A DNA stretch of 64,000 bases, taken from Paenibacillus arenosi. Its GTDB lineage: Bacteria; Bacillota; Bacilli; Paenibacillales; Paenibacillaceae. How positions within the stretch are numbered: the stretch's first letter is position 1; the number at the start of each line of letters is the position of its first letter. Positions 7,106 through 16,223 of the stretch are shown here, in pieces. The DNA is taken from assembly GCF_014841135.1 (NCBI RefSeq), contig NZ_JACYTN010000003.1:186001-250000 (forward strand), given 5' to 3'. Made by a program: the position numbers and the translations under genes. Under the pieces are notes generated by a model. It saw nothing but the letters and a program-made list of their open reading frames with translations. It had not been told where the DNA came from and did no database searches.

Positions 7106-8479
7106 ATGAGTAGATTAGTTGCAGATAAACAACAACAGCTAGAAACATTATTCAATACGCTCGCGGAGAGAGGGCAGTTTAATGGAGCGATTCTCGTAGC
7201 TGAACAGGGGCAAGTTATTTACGATGGTGCGTTCGGATATGCAAATGTGGAGAAGGGGCAGCTGCTAAACAAGGATTCTATTTTTGAGTTGGCATCCGTA
7301 TCCAAGCCGATTACTGCCTTGGGCATTATATTGCTGGCTCAAGAAGGCAAGCTGCATGTTAACGATCCAGTAGAGAAGTGGATTCCGGAGCTGCCTTATC
7401 GATCCATTACGGTCAAGAACCTGCTGCAGCATACTTCGGGATTGCCTGACTATATGACTTTATTTGCAGAAAACTGGGACAAAGATGATATCGCGAATAA
7501 TCAAAATATGTTGGAGCTGTTAATCGAGCATCAACCTGAAATCCGTTTTTCCCCAGGAGATAAGTGGGAATATAGCAATACGGGATATGTGCTGCTTGCT
7601 ATTATTGTGGAGCGAGTAAGCGGCAAAAGCTTCCCAGACTTTATGAAAGAGCATTTATTTGAGCCTTTAGGTATGAAAGATACGTTTATATATAACCGTA
7701 GGTATTCTGGTCAAACGATAGACAACTATGCATTCGGATATGTGTGGGATGTGAAAGAGGAACGCTTCGTGCTTCCAGACACACTTCCTGAGACAGAAAT
7801 GGTTATCTATTTGGATGGTATCCAAGGTGACGGTACTGTGAATTCAACGTTGGCAGATTTATTGAAACTGGATCAAGCTTTAAGTACAGGCGAGTTGATT
7901 ACAAAACAATCACTGGCCGAAGCATTTACACCTACCCTGCTAAATAATGGAGAACTATTCCCGTATGGGTATGGTTGGCTTACCGCTAAAGAGGATACCC
8001 GAGGGATGTTAGTTAGCCACAATGGCGGATGGCCTGGGTATGCAACGAACTACAAACGATTTATAGAGCAAAAAAAGACATTAATCTTTCTCAATAATGT
8101 GATGCATGATTATACGTATCTTCAGGCGATAGAATCGGCTTGTGAGCATATATTGTTTGATGAGCCTTATGAGGTACCAGCCTTTATACCTCCGAGAAAA
8201 GCTATCCAAGTATCCCCTGATATTTATGATGCCTACACAGGTTGTTATCGTATTGAGGATGAAGGAAATATGGTGCAAGTGGAAGTTTATACGAAAGATG
8301 AACGCTTGCTTCTGACGATTGATGGTCAGATTATGGCTCTCCACCCTGTAACTGAGACACGTTATTTTATTCACCAAGCGCCTATTGAATTGGAGTTTGT
8401 AGAAATAAGTGATGAGAAGGCGCGTGCTTTCATCTTGTATGAAGGGGAAGAGCCAGAGCGTGCTGTAAGAATAGATTAG
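7106..8479 (+). CDS. Serine hydrolase, class C beta-lactamase family
   Basis: 457 residues of the beta-lactamase/penicillin-binding-like fold (PF00144). The catalytic SxxK is Ser64-Val-Ser-Lys67 in FELASVSKPI. The YxN motif is in KWEYSNTGYVLL and the HxG-like third motif is in LVSHNGGWPGY. A C-terminal extension of about 100 residues resembles the lipocalin-like tail of esterase-type members. There is no signal peptide, so it is more likely an intracellular esterase or D-amino-acid peptidase than a secreted beta-lactamase. It follows a MarR gene and may be its target. ATG at 7106 follows AGGAGGAG. Confidence 0.82.
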   Translation: MSRLVADKQQQLETLFNTLAERGQFNGAILVAEQGQVIYDGAFGYANVEKGQLLNKDSIFELASVSKPITALGIILLAQEGKLHVNDPVEKWIPELPYRSITVKNLLQHTSGLPDYMTLFAENWDKDDIANNQNMLELLIEHQPEIRFSPGDKWEYSNTGYVLLAIIVERVSGKSFPDFMKEHLFEPLGMKDTFIYNRRYSGQTIDNYAFGYVWDVKEERFVLPDTLPETEMVIYLDGIQGDGTVNSTLADLLKLDQALSTGELITKQSLAEAFTPTLLNNGELFPYGYGWLTAKEDTRGMLVSHNGGWPGYATNYKRFIEQKKTLIFLNNVMHDYTYLQAIESACEHILFDEPYEVPAFIPPRKAIQVSPDIYDAYTGCYRIEDEGNMVQVEVYTKDERLLLTIDGQIMALHPVTETRYFIHQAPIELEFVEISDEKARAFILYEGEEPERAVRID

Positions 8480-8526
8480 AGTAAACGATTTATTTCCTCT
8501 CCTCTTAAATGGAACAAGTTATAAAT

Positions 8527-8575
8527 AGCCGCTGCTGAGAGCCTTATGCTCGTTCTCTTATGCAGCGGCTTATTA
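8527..8575 (+). terminator. Probable terminator after serine hydrolase gene
   Basis: AGCCGCTGC (8527-8535) pairs with GCAGCGGCT (8562-8570); the tail TATTACATAA is only moderately T-rich. Confidence 0.5.
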
Positions 8576-8772
8576 CATAATGATGTTATCGGTGGAAAAA
8601 GCTTTGTTTGGAATAATGAAGTTAAATTTTGCATAAATAATGAATGTATATTTTTGAAAATTGGAGAATCTTAAAGAAATTGAGACCTTTTTCCTTGCAG
8701 GCTAGTATATGATGGATCATAAATTTAGGCTTACATAGCTAAAGGACCAACGAAGTGAAGGAGCTTTACGGC

Positions 8773-10038
8773 ATGCGTATGTCTAGAAAGAAACGCCATA
8801 AATATCGTTTTCACCCTCTGTTTTGGGCTACGTGGACATTATTACTTATTGCGATTGGTGGTGTGCTCGTATGGATACAGCAGGAAGGGCTACAACTCAA
8901 TCTAAACCAGTCGCCTTCAATCGCTCAGCATAAAGGGACGGAACATGTTCAGGTTCAGAAGCAATCAGAAACGAGTTCTATAGTAAAGCAGCCAAGCCAA
9001 GCCCCGCAGGGACCAAGCGACAACGAAGTAGTAGGGAATGCGGTAGGTAAGCGTGATCGAAATAAACAGCAATCCGTCTCTCCTCATAAACCAATTAACC
9101 TTGTATTTGCTGGAGATGCGATGATGGATTGGTCGGTAAAAGAAACCATTCGCAAGAAAGGCACAGATTATCCATATGTTCATGTGAAATCAGAAATTGA
9201 AAAGGCGGATTATGCCTTTGTTAACTTAGAAACAGCTATTACAACGCATCATGTGAAAGACACGAACCAGCTATATAACTTCAAGTCTGATCCAATTGCA
9301 TTAAAAGGATTGAAAAATGCTGGCTTCGACCTTGTATCTATCGCGAACAACCACACGCTTGATTTTATGGATAAAGGATTTCTTGATACGCTCAGACATC
9401 TAGAGAAAGCGGATCTTCCCTATGTAGGTGGAGGAAGAACCGAAGAAGAGGCATACAAAGCCCATACCGTAGAGTTGAATGGTAAGAAAGTGAAGTTTTT
9501 AGCCTTTTCACGCTTCATCCCTCAAACGTATTGGTTTGCTAATGGTAATGAGCCAGGTATTGCTGAGGCCTATAATAAATCAAGTGTACTGCCAGTCATT
9601 AAGCGTGAGCGTAAAGACTGCGACTACTTGCTCGTATACATGCATTGGGGTGTAGAGAAGGAGAATCGTCCTGCTCCTTGGCAGCGCACGTATGCTAAAG
9701 AGATTATTGATGCGGGTGCGGATGCCATTGTAGGTAGCCATGTGCATGTCTTGCAAGGCTTTGAATTTTACAAAGGCAAGCCAATTGCCTATTCTATTGG
9801 GAACTTCCTTTTCCCCAATTATGTAAAGGGGCGCAATGCAGATACGGGGCTACTGCATCTTACATTAGATAACGGACAGGTGAGTATGGCGTTTGATCCG
9901 TACTATATTAAGAACGATCAGATTGTGAAACGTGATAGCAAATATGTGGAGAGTCAATATAACTATTTGGAGTCCATCTCCTATAAAGCTGTGATGAATG
10001 CCAATCAAGTTGAGCCTGCTATAAAAGCAAGCCGGTAA
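8773..10038 (+). CDS. CapA-family protein (poly-gamma-glutamate capsule type)
   Basis: About 421 residues. An N-terminal Arg/Lys-rich stretch is followed by one membrane helix (FWATWTLLLIAIGGVLVW), then a Gln/Ser-rich linker and the PGA_cap metallophosphatase-like domain. Motifs visible are VFAGDAMMDWSV, NLETAIT, SIANNHTLDFMDKG, VYMHWGVE, VGSHVHVLQGFE and YSIGNFLF. In B. anthracis and B. subtilis CapA/PgsA belongs to poly-gamma-glutamate synthesis or export, but no capB, capC or capD is near, so this is one of the stand-alone members of unknown substrate. I chose ATG 8773 because AAGGAG lies 9 bp before it; a GTG at 8755 is also in frame. Confidence 0.85.
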   Translation: MRMSRKKRHKYRFHPLFWATWTLLLIAIGGVLVWIQQEGLQLNLNQSPSIAQHKGTEHVQVQKQSETSSIVKQPSQAPQGPSDNEVVGNAVGKRDRNKQQSVSPHKPINLVFAGDAMMDWSVKETIRKKGTDYPYVHVKSEIEKADYAFVNLETAITTHHVKDTNQLYNFKSDPIALKGLKNAGFDLVSIANNHTLDFMDKGFLDTLRHLEKADLPYVGGGRTEEEAYKAHTVELNGKKVKFLAFSRFIPQTYWFANGNEPGIAEAYNKSSVLPVIKRERKDCDYLLVYMHWGVEKENRPAPWQRTYAKEIIDAGADAIVGSHVHVLQGFEFYKGKPIAYSIGNFLFPNYVKGRNADTGLLHLTLDNGQVSMAFDPYYIKNDQIVKRDSKYVESQYNYLESISYKAVMNANQVEPAIKASR

Positions 10039-10068
10039 CCGAGTTGGTGCCTTTATAGTGGATAAATG

Positions 10069-10111
10069 GAGTGCTTATCTGTCATTTTAGACAGGGAGGC
10101 ACTCTTTTTTC
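10069..10111 (+). terminator. Intrinsic terminator after capA-like gene
   Basis: GAGTGC (10069-10074) and GCACTC (10099-10104) with an inner CTGTC/GACAG stem, followed by TTTTTTC. Confidence 0.88.
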
Positions 10112-10197
10112 GTGAAATTGAAGTATACATTTCTTTCAAAAACGATCGGAAAAGGATATAATCCTGATAATTGCTACTTCGTAGGAGAGATTCATTC

Positions 10198-10956
10198 ATG
10201 CACGTTCATCCGAATGGAAATGTTGAGATTACACAAATATGCTTATTGGCAGGGAAAATTATGCTAGCTAGCGGTGCGGAGACGTATCGTGTAGAAGATA
10301 CGATGATGCGAATTGCCGATGCCTATGGATATGAGAACTCCCACAGCTATGTAACTCCAACAGGTATTATTTTCGCGATTAATGGAGCTGTATCTACAAC
10401 AAGGTTATTTCGGATCGCGACTCGTTCAACAGACCTACAAAAAGTAACTTTGGTTAACGATATCTCAAGGGCGATTACGAGGGGCGAGTTAGCGCCAGAA
10501 GAGGCATATAAGAAGCTGAAACGAATAGATAGCGCGAATCTAGCTTATCCTGTGTGGTTGCAAATTGCTGCTGCAGCGATTTCGAGCGGCTGCTTCGCTA
10601 TTATGTTCCGCGGAACATGGCCAGACTTCTTACCAGCGCTGATCGCAGGAGGGGTTGGCTTCGTATCCTATATTTATGTGCACAGGTTGATTCCAATCAA
10701 GTTCTTCGCTGAGTTTATGGCCGCGACGATCACTGGTTTACTATCTTATTTCTGTTATCAGGCAGGGTTAGGGAATGAGCTGGATAAAATTATTATTAGT
10801 GCCGTGATGCCGCTCGTGCCGGGTTTAGTCATAACGAACGCGGTGCGCGATTTGATGGCAGGACACCTTGTATCTGGCTTGTCTAAGGGAGCAGAGGCAT
10901 TTCTGACCGCCTTCGCCATTGGAGCGGGTATTGCTTTTGTTATGTCGATTTATTAA
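10198..10956 (+). CDS. ThrE-family exporter, large subunit (YjjP-like)
   Basis: About 252 residues of the threonine/serine exporter family (PF06738). The soluble N-terminal part contains the family signature LASGAETYRVEDTM and HSYVTPTGIIFAI; the C-terminal part has about five hydrophobic segments and the conserved AVMPLVPGLVITNAVRDLMAGH. In E. coli the two-part YjjP/YjjB system exports succinate, while Corynebacterium ThrE exports threonine, so the substrate is not certain here. ATG 10198 follows TAGGAGA at good spacing; an upstream in-frame TTG at 10171 has no such site. The partner subunit starts 24 bp later. Confidence 0.88.
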   Translation: MHVHPNGNVEITQICLLAGKIMLASGAETYRVEDTMMRIADAYGYENSHSYVTPTGIIFAINGAVSTTRLFRIATRSTDLQKVTLVNDISRAITRGELAPEEAYKKLKRIDSANLAYPVWLQIAAAAISSGCFAIMFRGTWPDFLPALIAGGVGFVSYIYVHRLIPIKFFAEFMAATITGLLSYFCYQAGLGNELDKIIISAVMPLVPGLVITNAVRDLMAGHLVSGLSKGAEAFLTAFAIGAGIAFVMSIY

Positions 10957-10980
10957 CGGAGGAAACGGGGTAGGATTTCC

Positions 10981-11424
10981 ATGCTCACGGAGCATTTGAT
11001 TACAAGCTTTATTTCTACGGCTGGGTTTGGCATTATCTTTAACGTACCGCGCAGAACGCTGCTGCAATGTGGTTTCGTTGGTATGGCCGGCTGGTGCGTA
11101 TATATTGTTCTTAGTATCAATATGGGCATTGATGTCATTCCAGCTACATTAGCGGCCTCGTTCCTCGTTGCTGTCGTCAGTCAGTTGTTCGCAAGGTTGT
11201 ACAAGGTGCCTATCATCGTTTACAGCGTAGCCGGTATCATTCCGCTCGTACCTGGAGGGGTAGCCTACGATGCGATGAGAAAAATGGTGGAAAATAACTA
11301 CACATTGGCTATTGAATTGACGATTAAAGCATTTATGCTGTCAGGTTCCATCGCGATTGGCCTTGTCTTCTCTGAAGTCGTCAATCAGATTATAAGAAAA
11401 TATCAAGCAAGAGCGCGTTATTAA
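10981..11424 (+). CDS. ThrE-family exporter, small subunit (YjjB-like)
   Basis: 147 residues with four or five membrane helices, matching ThrE_2 (PF12821). Signatures are the N-terminal TAGFGIIFNVPRRTLLQCG, the middle LFARLYKVPIIVYSVAGIIP and LVPGGVAYDAMR. It completes the split exporter begun by the previous gene; in Corynebacterium the two parts are one polypeptide. The ATG is preceded by GGAGGAAACGGGG. Co-transcription with the large subunit is very likely given the 24-bp gap. Confidence 0.88.
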   Translation: MLTEHLITSFISTAGFGIIFNVPRRTLLQCGFVGMAGWCVYIVLSINMGIDVIPATLAASFLVAVVSQLFARLYKVPIIVYSVAGIIPLVPGGVAYDAMRKMVENNYTLAIELTIKAFMLSGSIAIGLVFSEVVNQIIRKYQARARY

Positions 11425-11548
11425 GCTGGATGGGTCAATCGCATGGATGTGCGAAAGGCTGTGTCTGGCTTTTTCTATTTGTGAGTTACATAAAGCTCCT
11501 TCCTCAAGACCATAGTAAGATCTATCGGATATGGAAGGGATAAGCAGA

Positions 11549-12910
11549 ATGGCCAATACGAAGCATCATCACAATCGGAGACAACGTTCATCTGAATCAT
11601 CAAGTGCTAAAATGCCTTGGTGGCGACTATCCTTGTTCGGCATCGGTTGTACATTAGGAACGGGATTCTTTTTAGGTACGAGCATAGCGATCCAAAAAAG
11701 CGGTTATGCGATCTTGGTATTGCTGCTACTTGCTGCAATTGGCACTTACTTTGTCTTGCAGGCACTAGCGAAGCTAACTGCTAAGGAGCCTGCTAAAGGT
11801 TCTTTTCGAACGTATGCCAAACTTGCATTCGGGCGATGGGCTGGCTTTGGCAGCGGATGGTTATATTGGTCCTCAGAAATGCTTATTTTGGGCAGCTCTT
11901 TGATGGCGCTTGGACTGTTTTCACAGTTGTGGTTCCCTAGCATACCACTATGGATGTTTGCAGCTGGCTATGCGTTGTTGGGGATGGTGGTGATTTTCTT
12001 TGGCATAAAAGTGCTGGAAGCAACGCAAAGTGTACTAGCTATCGTCAAGCTAGCGGCGCTCGTCATGTTTATTATTATTGGAGTGGGTGTAGTATTTGGC
12101 TTGTTCAAAGGAACGAGTCCTGCAATTTCCTATGAGCAGCTTACGCAGCGCTTCTTTTCATCAGGCGTAATGGGGATGTGGAAGGCATTTATTTATGCTT
12201 TCTATGCTTTTGCAGGCATTGAAGTAATGGGCCTGATGGCAGCTGAATTAGAACACCCCGAGGAGGCATCGAAGGCAGGCGGAGTCATGTTGGCCACTAC
12301 TATTGTGCTTTATCTGGCTGCTATTGCTCTTGTCTTATTGTGGGTGCCATTGGAGCAGCTTCCTGTATCGGAAAGTCCGTTTATTAGTGCCCTAAGACAT
12401 GGGGGAATGCCCATTATCGTAAATATGTTTAATGGCGTGCTTATTGTTGCAGGTTTTTCATCCGTTGCCGCTTCGTTGTATGCCGTTACCATTGTGTTAG
12501 TCACTTTGGCAGAAGACGGTGATGCCCCGCGAGGGCTGTCCGCTCAAAAAGGGAAGCGTGATTTCCCACTTTCCGCGTTAGGTGTCACTTGTGCGGGTAC
12601 CATCGTTTCCATCGTACTTGCCTACTTTATACCAAAGCGTATTTTCGAACATATTACGACCGCAGGCGGTCTTGTACTAATGTATACGTGGGCAAGTGTG
12701 GTTCTCTCTTACTTGAAGCTTATACCCCTGAATTGGTGGGGGAAAATGCAGGCCATTATTGCCCTGCTGCTAATTGGACTTGCAGTCGTAGGCACCGTGT
12801 GGGACGAGTCGAGCAGGCCGGGGCTGTTTGTCAGCTTGCTGTTCTTTGCGGCTATCGGAGGGGTTACGTTTATGATGCATCAGCGGTGGAAACGAGATGG
12901 AGCGCATTAG
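11549..12910 (+). CDS. APC-family amino acid permease
   Basis: About 453 residues with roughly 12 membrane helices. The first helix carries the APC signature LFGIGCTLGTGFFLGTSIAI, in which unwound glycine-rich residues bind the substrate amino and carboxyl groups. Further blocks are SGWLYWSSEMLILG, FIYAFYAFAGIEVMGLMAAE and GVMLATTIVLYLAAIALVLL. The layout resembles the GABA/proline/aromatic amino acid permeases of Bacillus (AAT subfamily), but the substrate cannot be set. ATG 11549 follows GAAGGGA with 8-bp spacing; an upstream ATG at 11531 overlaps that site. A His/Arg-rich N-terminal tail precedes helix 1. It is monocistronic. Confidence 0.85.
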   Translation: MANTKHHHNRRQRSSESSSAKMPWWRLSLFGIGCTLGTGFFLGTSIAIQKSGYAILVLLLLAAIGTYFVLQALAKLTAKEPAKGSFRTYAKLAFGRWAGFGSGWLYWSSEMLILGSSLMALGLFSQLWFPSIPLWMFAAGYALLGMVVIFFGIKVLEATQSVLAIVKLAALVMFIIIGVGVVFGLFKGTSPAISYEQLTQRFFSSGVMGMWKAFIYAFYAFAGIEVMGLMAAELEHPEEASKAGGVMLATTIVLYLAAIALVLLWVPLEQLPVSESPFISALRHGGMPIIVNMFNGVLIVAGFSSVAASLYAVTIVLVTLAEDGDAPRGLSAQKGKRDFPLSALGVTCAGTIVSIVLAYFIPKRIFEHITTAGGLVLMYTWASVVLSYLKLIPLNWWGKMQAIIALLLIGLAVVGTVWDESSRPGLFVSLLFFAAIGGVTFMMHQRWKRDGAH

Positions 12911-12911
12911 T

Positions 12912-12962
12912 GGCATAATGCTCTAGAGATCGAGATGTGAACGGATCTCAGAGCATTATGCC
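12912..12962. terminator. Bidirectional intrinsic terminator
   Basis: Long stem GGCATAATGCTCT / AGAGCATTATGCC with an inner AGATC/GATCT pairing, between convergent permease and YqcI/YcgG genes. Confidence 0.85.
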
Positions 12963-12993
12963 ATTTCAACGTTTCATCCACTCTTGCGCGACT

Positions 12994-13761
12994 TTAAGAG
13001 CGTATTTTTTTAAATAAATTTTTCATGTAAGAAAAGGGACATTTTGAAGGTAGTTCATCTTGGTCTCGTAAAAAATATTGTTTCCATTCCAAATTTCCCT
13101 CTTGCCCGTACCATTGCAAGGATGAGTGAATAGGGATCTCGTCATAATCAGCTAGTCGCTTGCGTATAGCTTTCTTCAGGCTGATGCCAAGAGGAGTAGA
13201 GGCGTTAATGCTCTCAAATACCCAACGGGGTTGGAACGCAAGGATGAAGTGGGAGAACCAACGGCTGCGGCGTAGGACATGAGCTGGTGTCGCGCAGAAC
13301 GCGAAATAGGGCTCCCCATCAAAGCAAAATTCCCAACTTGGCTGAGCAGGGTCCTTGGCGATATGGTCTGGCCAATCCTTAGCATCATAACTGCTAACAC
13401 GGCTTAATAAAGACCAAAATAGTTCTTCATACTGTTCAATCGTAGAACGCCCGACCGAATCTTCAGGGGTATCGAACAGAACGACTAAGGAGGCGTACGG
13501 ACCTGTTTCTCGGCAGCACTCTCCATACTGCTGCAATAGAGAGGCCAAATGGGCAGGTGCATGCTCGGTTCTTGCATCATCAACGAAGCCGAATCGCAAG
13601 CTATCTGCTAGAAATCCTAGTCTCGCAGGCACACACGGATATGTGTTCTCCTTGTCAGCAACCATCTCTACGAAGTTGTGGTATGCATGCTGCTGCCATC
13701 GGGGCAGTTCCAATAGATTAGCTTCGATCCAGCTCTTCGTGAGCAGTGTTGGAACAGACAT
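12994..13761 (-). CDS. YqcI/YcgG family protein
   Basis: 255 residues, soluble. It matches the YqcI/YcgG family (PF08892) across its length: YPCVPARLGFLADSLRFGFV at about 41-60, then YASLVVLFDTPED, EFCFDGEPYFAFCATPAHVL, RRSRWFSHFILAFQPRWVFE and the C-terminal LRDQDELPSKCPF. The conserved Cys residues in YPCVPA and SKCPF recall an iron or heme ligand, and relatives are sometimes called guanitoxin-type N-hydroxylases or heme-oxygenase-like, but I cannot assign a reaction. It ends with a basic FKKIR tail. Single gene, with a GGAGGTGGAACG site before ATG. Confidence 0.85.
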   Translation of the reverse strand: MSVPTLLTKSWIEANLLELPRWQQHAYHNFVEMVADKENTYPCVPARLGFLADSLRFGFVDDARTEHAPAHLASLLQQYGECCRETGPYASLVVLFDTPEDSVGRSTIEQYEELFWSLLSRVSSYDAKDWPDHIAKDPAQPSWEFCFDGEPYFAFCATPAHVLRRSRWFSHFILAFQPRWVFESINASTPLGISLKKAIRKRLADYDEIPIHSSLQWYGQEGNLEWKQYFLRDQDELPSKCPFSYMKNLFKKIRS

Positions 13762-13858
13762 CGTTCCACCTCCACTTTTTTGCTACATCTTATGGAGTGG
13801 AGAGGAACTGGGTGACTGTCCCGATGAACAGTTGCAGAAAAGGGGGTCTCTCTGCTGT

Positions 13859-14488
13859 TTATCCGAATATAGACATGATTGCTTCTATACCGAAATAAAT
13901 CCCAAAGCCAATAAGGGATAGTCCGGATAGCAGGGAAATGATTTGCAATACCAGTGAGCTTCCATATCGATACAACGTACTGGCGAATCCTGCCATAATA
14001 AAGTCCCATAATAAAATGCCGACGAAGATTCCCGCGCTATAAAATAAAATGTGCCCTACACCTTGTGATTCCACGGTTTTAGCTAATACAGCACCATAAA
14101 TACCTAGCCAGAACAGTATGCTGAGAGGGCTGGCGATTGCCATTAGAAACCCCGATAGAAATGACTTAGAAGCTGGCTCAGCGCTGCGGTATTGCAGTGC
14201 ATGCTGCTGTTGCTTTACGTTCATAAGGGTCTCAATACCGGTATACATAAGGACAAAGAAGCCGAAGGACCACAGAAAGGTTTGCATAAACGGTGTAGTG
14301 AGAAAGTGAGCAACCCCAAAATAAATAAGCAGCATAAAGATGAGATCTGCTACCATCGCGCCTAGGCCGACAAGCCAAGCGTGTAGGAAGCCGTATTTTG
14401 CGCCGCGCTCAAGCTGTGCAGCATTTACGGGACCAATCGGGGCTGATAGTGAAATGCCAAGAAATACATAGGTTAGAAATGCGTTCAT
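13859..14488 (-). CDS. LysE/RhtB-family amino acid exporter
   Basis: About 210 residues with six membrane helices. The N-terminal signature FLGISLSAPIGPVNAAQLER is that of LysE translocators, followed by GLGAMVADLIFMLLIYFG and FLSGFLMAIASPLSILFWLG, which are the conserved second and fourth helices. These transporters export amino acids such as lysine, threonine or homoserine by proton exchange; the substrate is not evident. The frame continues upstream to 14548, but the sequence there is Cys-rich and unlike the family. I place the start at ATG 14488 or GTG 14497, the latter with AGGAG 7 bp before it. Confidence 0.85.
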   Translation of the reverse strand: MNAFLTYVFLGISLSAPIGPVNAAQLERGAKYGFLHAWLVGLGAMVADLIFMLLIYFGVAHFLTTPFMQTFLWSFGFFVLMYTGIETLMNVKQQQHALQYRSAEPASKSFLSGFLMAIASPLSILFWLGIYGAVLAKTVESQGVGHILFYSAGIFVGILLWDFIMAGFASTLYRYGSSLVLQIISLLSGLSLIGFGIYFGIEAIMSIFG

Positions 14489-14583
14489 AACGATCACTTC
14501 CCATCTCCTACAATAAGTGGTACAAAGTGTACAAGTCATCGTATGCATGGAATGATGGGGATAGACGTCATTTTAAGAAAAGA

Positions 14584-14627
14584 AAGGTCTTGAATATCCC
14601 TTGTACACAAGGAATAGCCAAGACCTT
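14584..14627 (-). terminator. Intrinsic terminator after PPC-domain gene
   Basis: AAGGTCTT / AAGACCTT arms with a nested CCTTGT/ACAAGG stem. On the minus strand the hairpin is followed by TTCTTTTCTT. Confidence 0.8.
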
Positions 14628-14673
14628 ATCTCGTATGATTTAGTATGCAGTGTAAGTGTAGGATGAAATTAGC

Positions 14674-16050
14674 TTAGCCCGTCCAAATAGAGTACGCCCA
14701 ATGGTAAAGGGAGGTATCATTTGAGTTTAACGAGTTTCCGTTGTAGTAGACGCCAAGCGGGATAATATCAAAGTAGTGTGTGGATACCGTCACAGGTGAG
14801 CTGTATTGCCCAGCAGCTGGTTGTACGCCGTTAATTGTAACTGTAAAGGCACCACTCGGGCCTGTAGTTGTACTTGCTTGATAAACTTTATTATTGATGA
14901 CGGTCTGGAAAGCGACGGTGATAGGCGCGTTGAAGGCAGGTGCGCCAGAAGCATCATAAGCAGTACCTGAAATCGTTATGGAATTTTTAAATCTCCATTT
15001 CGAGCCATACCCATAATTAATGCGTTGTCCAGCATTGATATCGGATATTGTGCTAATGTGAGAAATAGTTACGCTCGTAGGTGCCTTAAACTCGGTAATG
15101 GCTAAGTTGTATGTTTTTGTAGCATCAAAGCCAGATAAGGATTGCACACGAACATAATAAGTACCTGCTGCCAAATTGGCGATGAGATCCTGATTCGTAT
15201 TTTGATTAATCGTTCCTATAGATTGCAAGTTCTGATTGAATATTTGAGCTTGGTAATTCGTATTAGGGGCCGTATTGTTAAACTTGAGGCGGAATGACTT
15301 CTGCGCTGTGACGGTAAGTTTGATCCAATCCTCGTCAAATAAGTTATCGATTGTTTGGTTTACATTGATGCCATTGGTAAGCGGTTTAGCTTTCCAGACG
15401 TTGTCATCAGGCTCGGCGCTATCATAGACAGGAGACTCTTGAATCGTAAACAAATAAGGATTGACTGCATCGAAGCCTGTTTGTGCGTTAACAGCTACAT
15501 AATAGATGCCAGCTGGAGCAATGCGGCTTAATAGCTCGTTTGTATTTGGACCATAGGAGGAGATTTCTTGTTCAACTAAGTTATAAGTAGTCGTATCCAA
15601 GCGGAATAAGTGCAAGTTGTAATCGACAGCTGTATTTTGTACGGTTTGCAAATAGACGGTTAGCTTTCCAGGATTGGTCGTTTGGAACGTATACCAGCGT
15701 TGACCGTTCGCTTCAGCGATTGTATCGGAATAGACAACGGAAGTGACAACAGGAATTGCAGTGTTTGGATTGTTGTGTATGGCAGATGGTGTTGGATTCG
15801 TAGTAGCTAGTGGGGGTTCTGTCGTTAATGTAGATGCTATCGTAGGTGTGGATGATGCTTGTTGAGCTTGATGAAGTTGAAGCTTGTCCTGCTGAAGATG
15901 ATCCGGTACGGCATGTAGCTCAGGTGAAGTGGTATTCAAGGTAGCCTGTGGAATACTAGGAGCAGCTGTGCTTGGGCCATGTGGCCATAATACACTACCT
16001 AGTAAAGCGATGGACATCATGAGTGGACCGAATAACGAACCTTTTCTCAT
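14674..16050 (-). CDS. Secreted protein with PPC-type beta domains
   Basis: 458 residues. A signal peptide is visible (MRKGSLFGPLMMSIALLGSV, cleavage near PSTAAP). A Thr/Pro/Ser-rich linker (about 30-105) leads to two bacterial pre-peptidase C-terminal (PPC) domains at about 110-205 and 213-320, each with a WYTF or WIKL strand and an AGIYYVAVN or AGTYYVRVQ strand. The last part (about 330-458) contains an Ig-like/carboxypeptidase-regulatory-like segment (ITISGTAYDASGAPAFNAP, then TTGPSGAFTVTINGV). PPC domains usually accompany secreted proteases but no catalytic domain is present here, so it may act as a binding or structural exoprotein. Monocistronic, with a strong terminator. Confidence 0.78.
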   Translation of the reverse strand: MRKGSLFGPLMMSIALLGSVLWPHGPSTAAPSIPQATLNTTSPELHAVPDHLQQDKLQLHQAQQASSTPTIASTLTTEPPLATTNPTPSAIHNNPNTAIPVVTSVVYSDTIAEANGQRWYTFQTTNPGKLTVYLQTVQNTAVDYNLHLFRLDTTTYNLVEQEISSYGPNTNELLSRIAPAGIYYVAVNAQTGFDAVNPYLFTIQESPVYDSAEPDDNVWKAKPLTNGINVNQTIDNLFDEDWIKLTVTAQKSFRLKFNNTAPNTNYQAQIFNQNLQSIGTINQNTNQDLIANLAAGTYYVRVQSLSGFDATKTYNLAITEFKAPTSVTISHISTISDINAGQRINYGYGSKWRFKNSITISGTAYDASGAPAFNAPITVAFQTVINNKVYQASTTTGPSGAFTVTINGVQPAAGQYSSPVTVSTHYFDIIPLGVYYNGNSLNSNDTSLYHWAYSIWTG

Positions 16051-16223
16051 ATAATCACCCTTCCTATTAAGTTGGTCACCTTACATCTTTTATATTCCAT
16101 CTTTTTCTACTTGTTCGCAATAGGTTAATTGAAATTTAATAATAGATGGCTTTATTTTTGTCTTTTTGATGAAATATAGTGGCAGGATAGGTTGTTATGC
16201 ATCTTAAGTGAGGAGGAGATACA

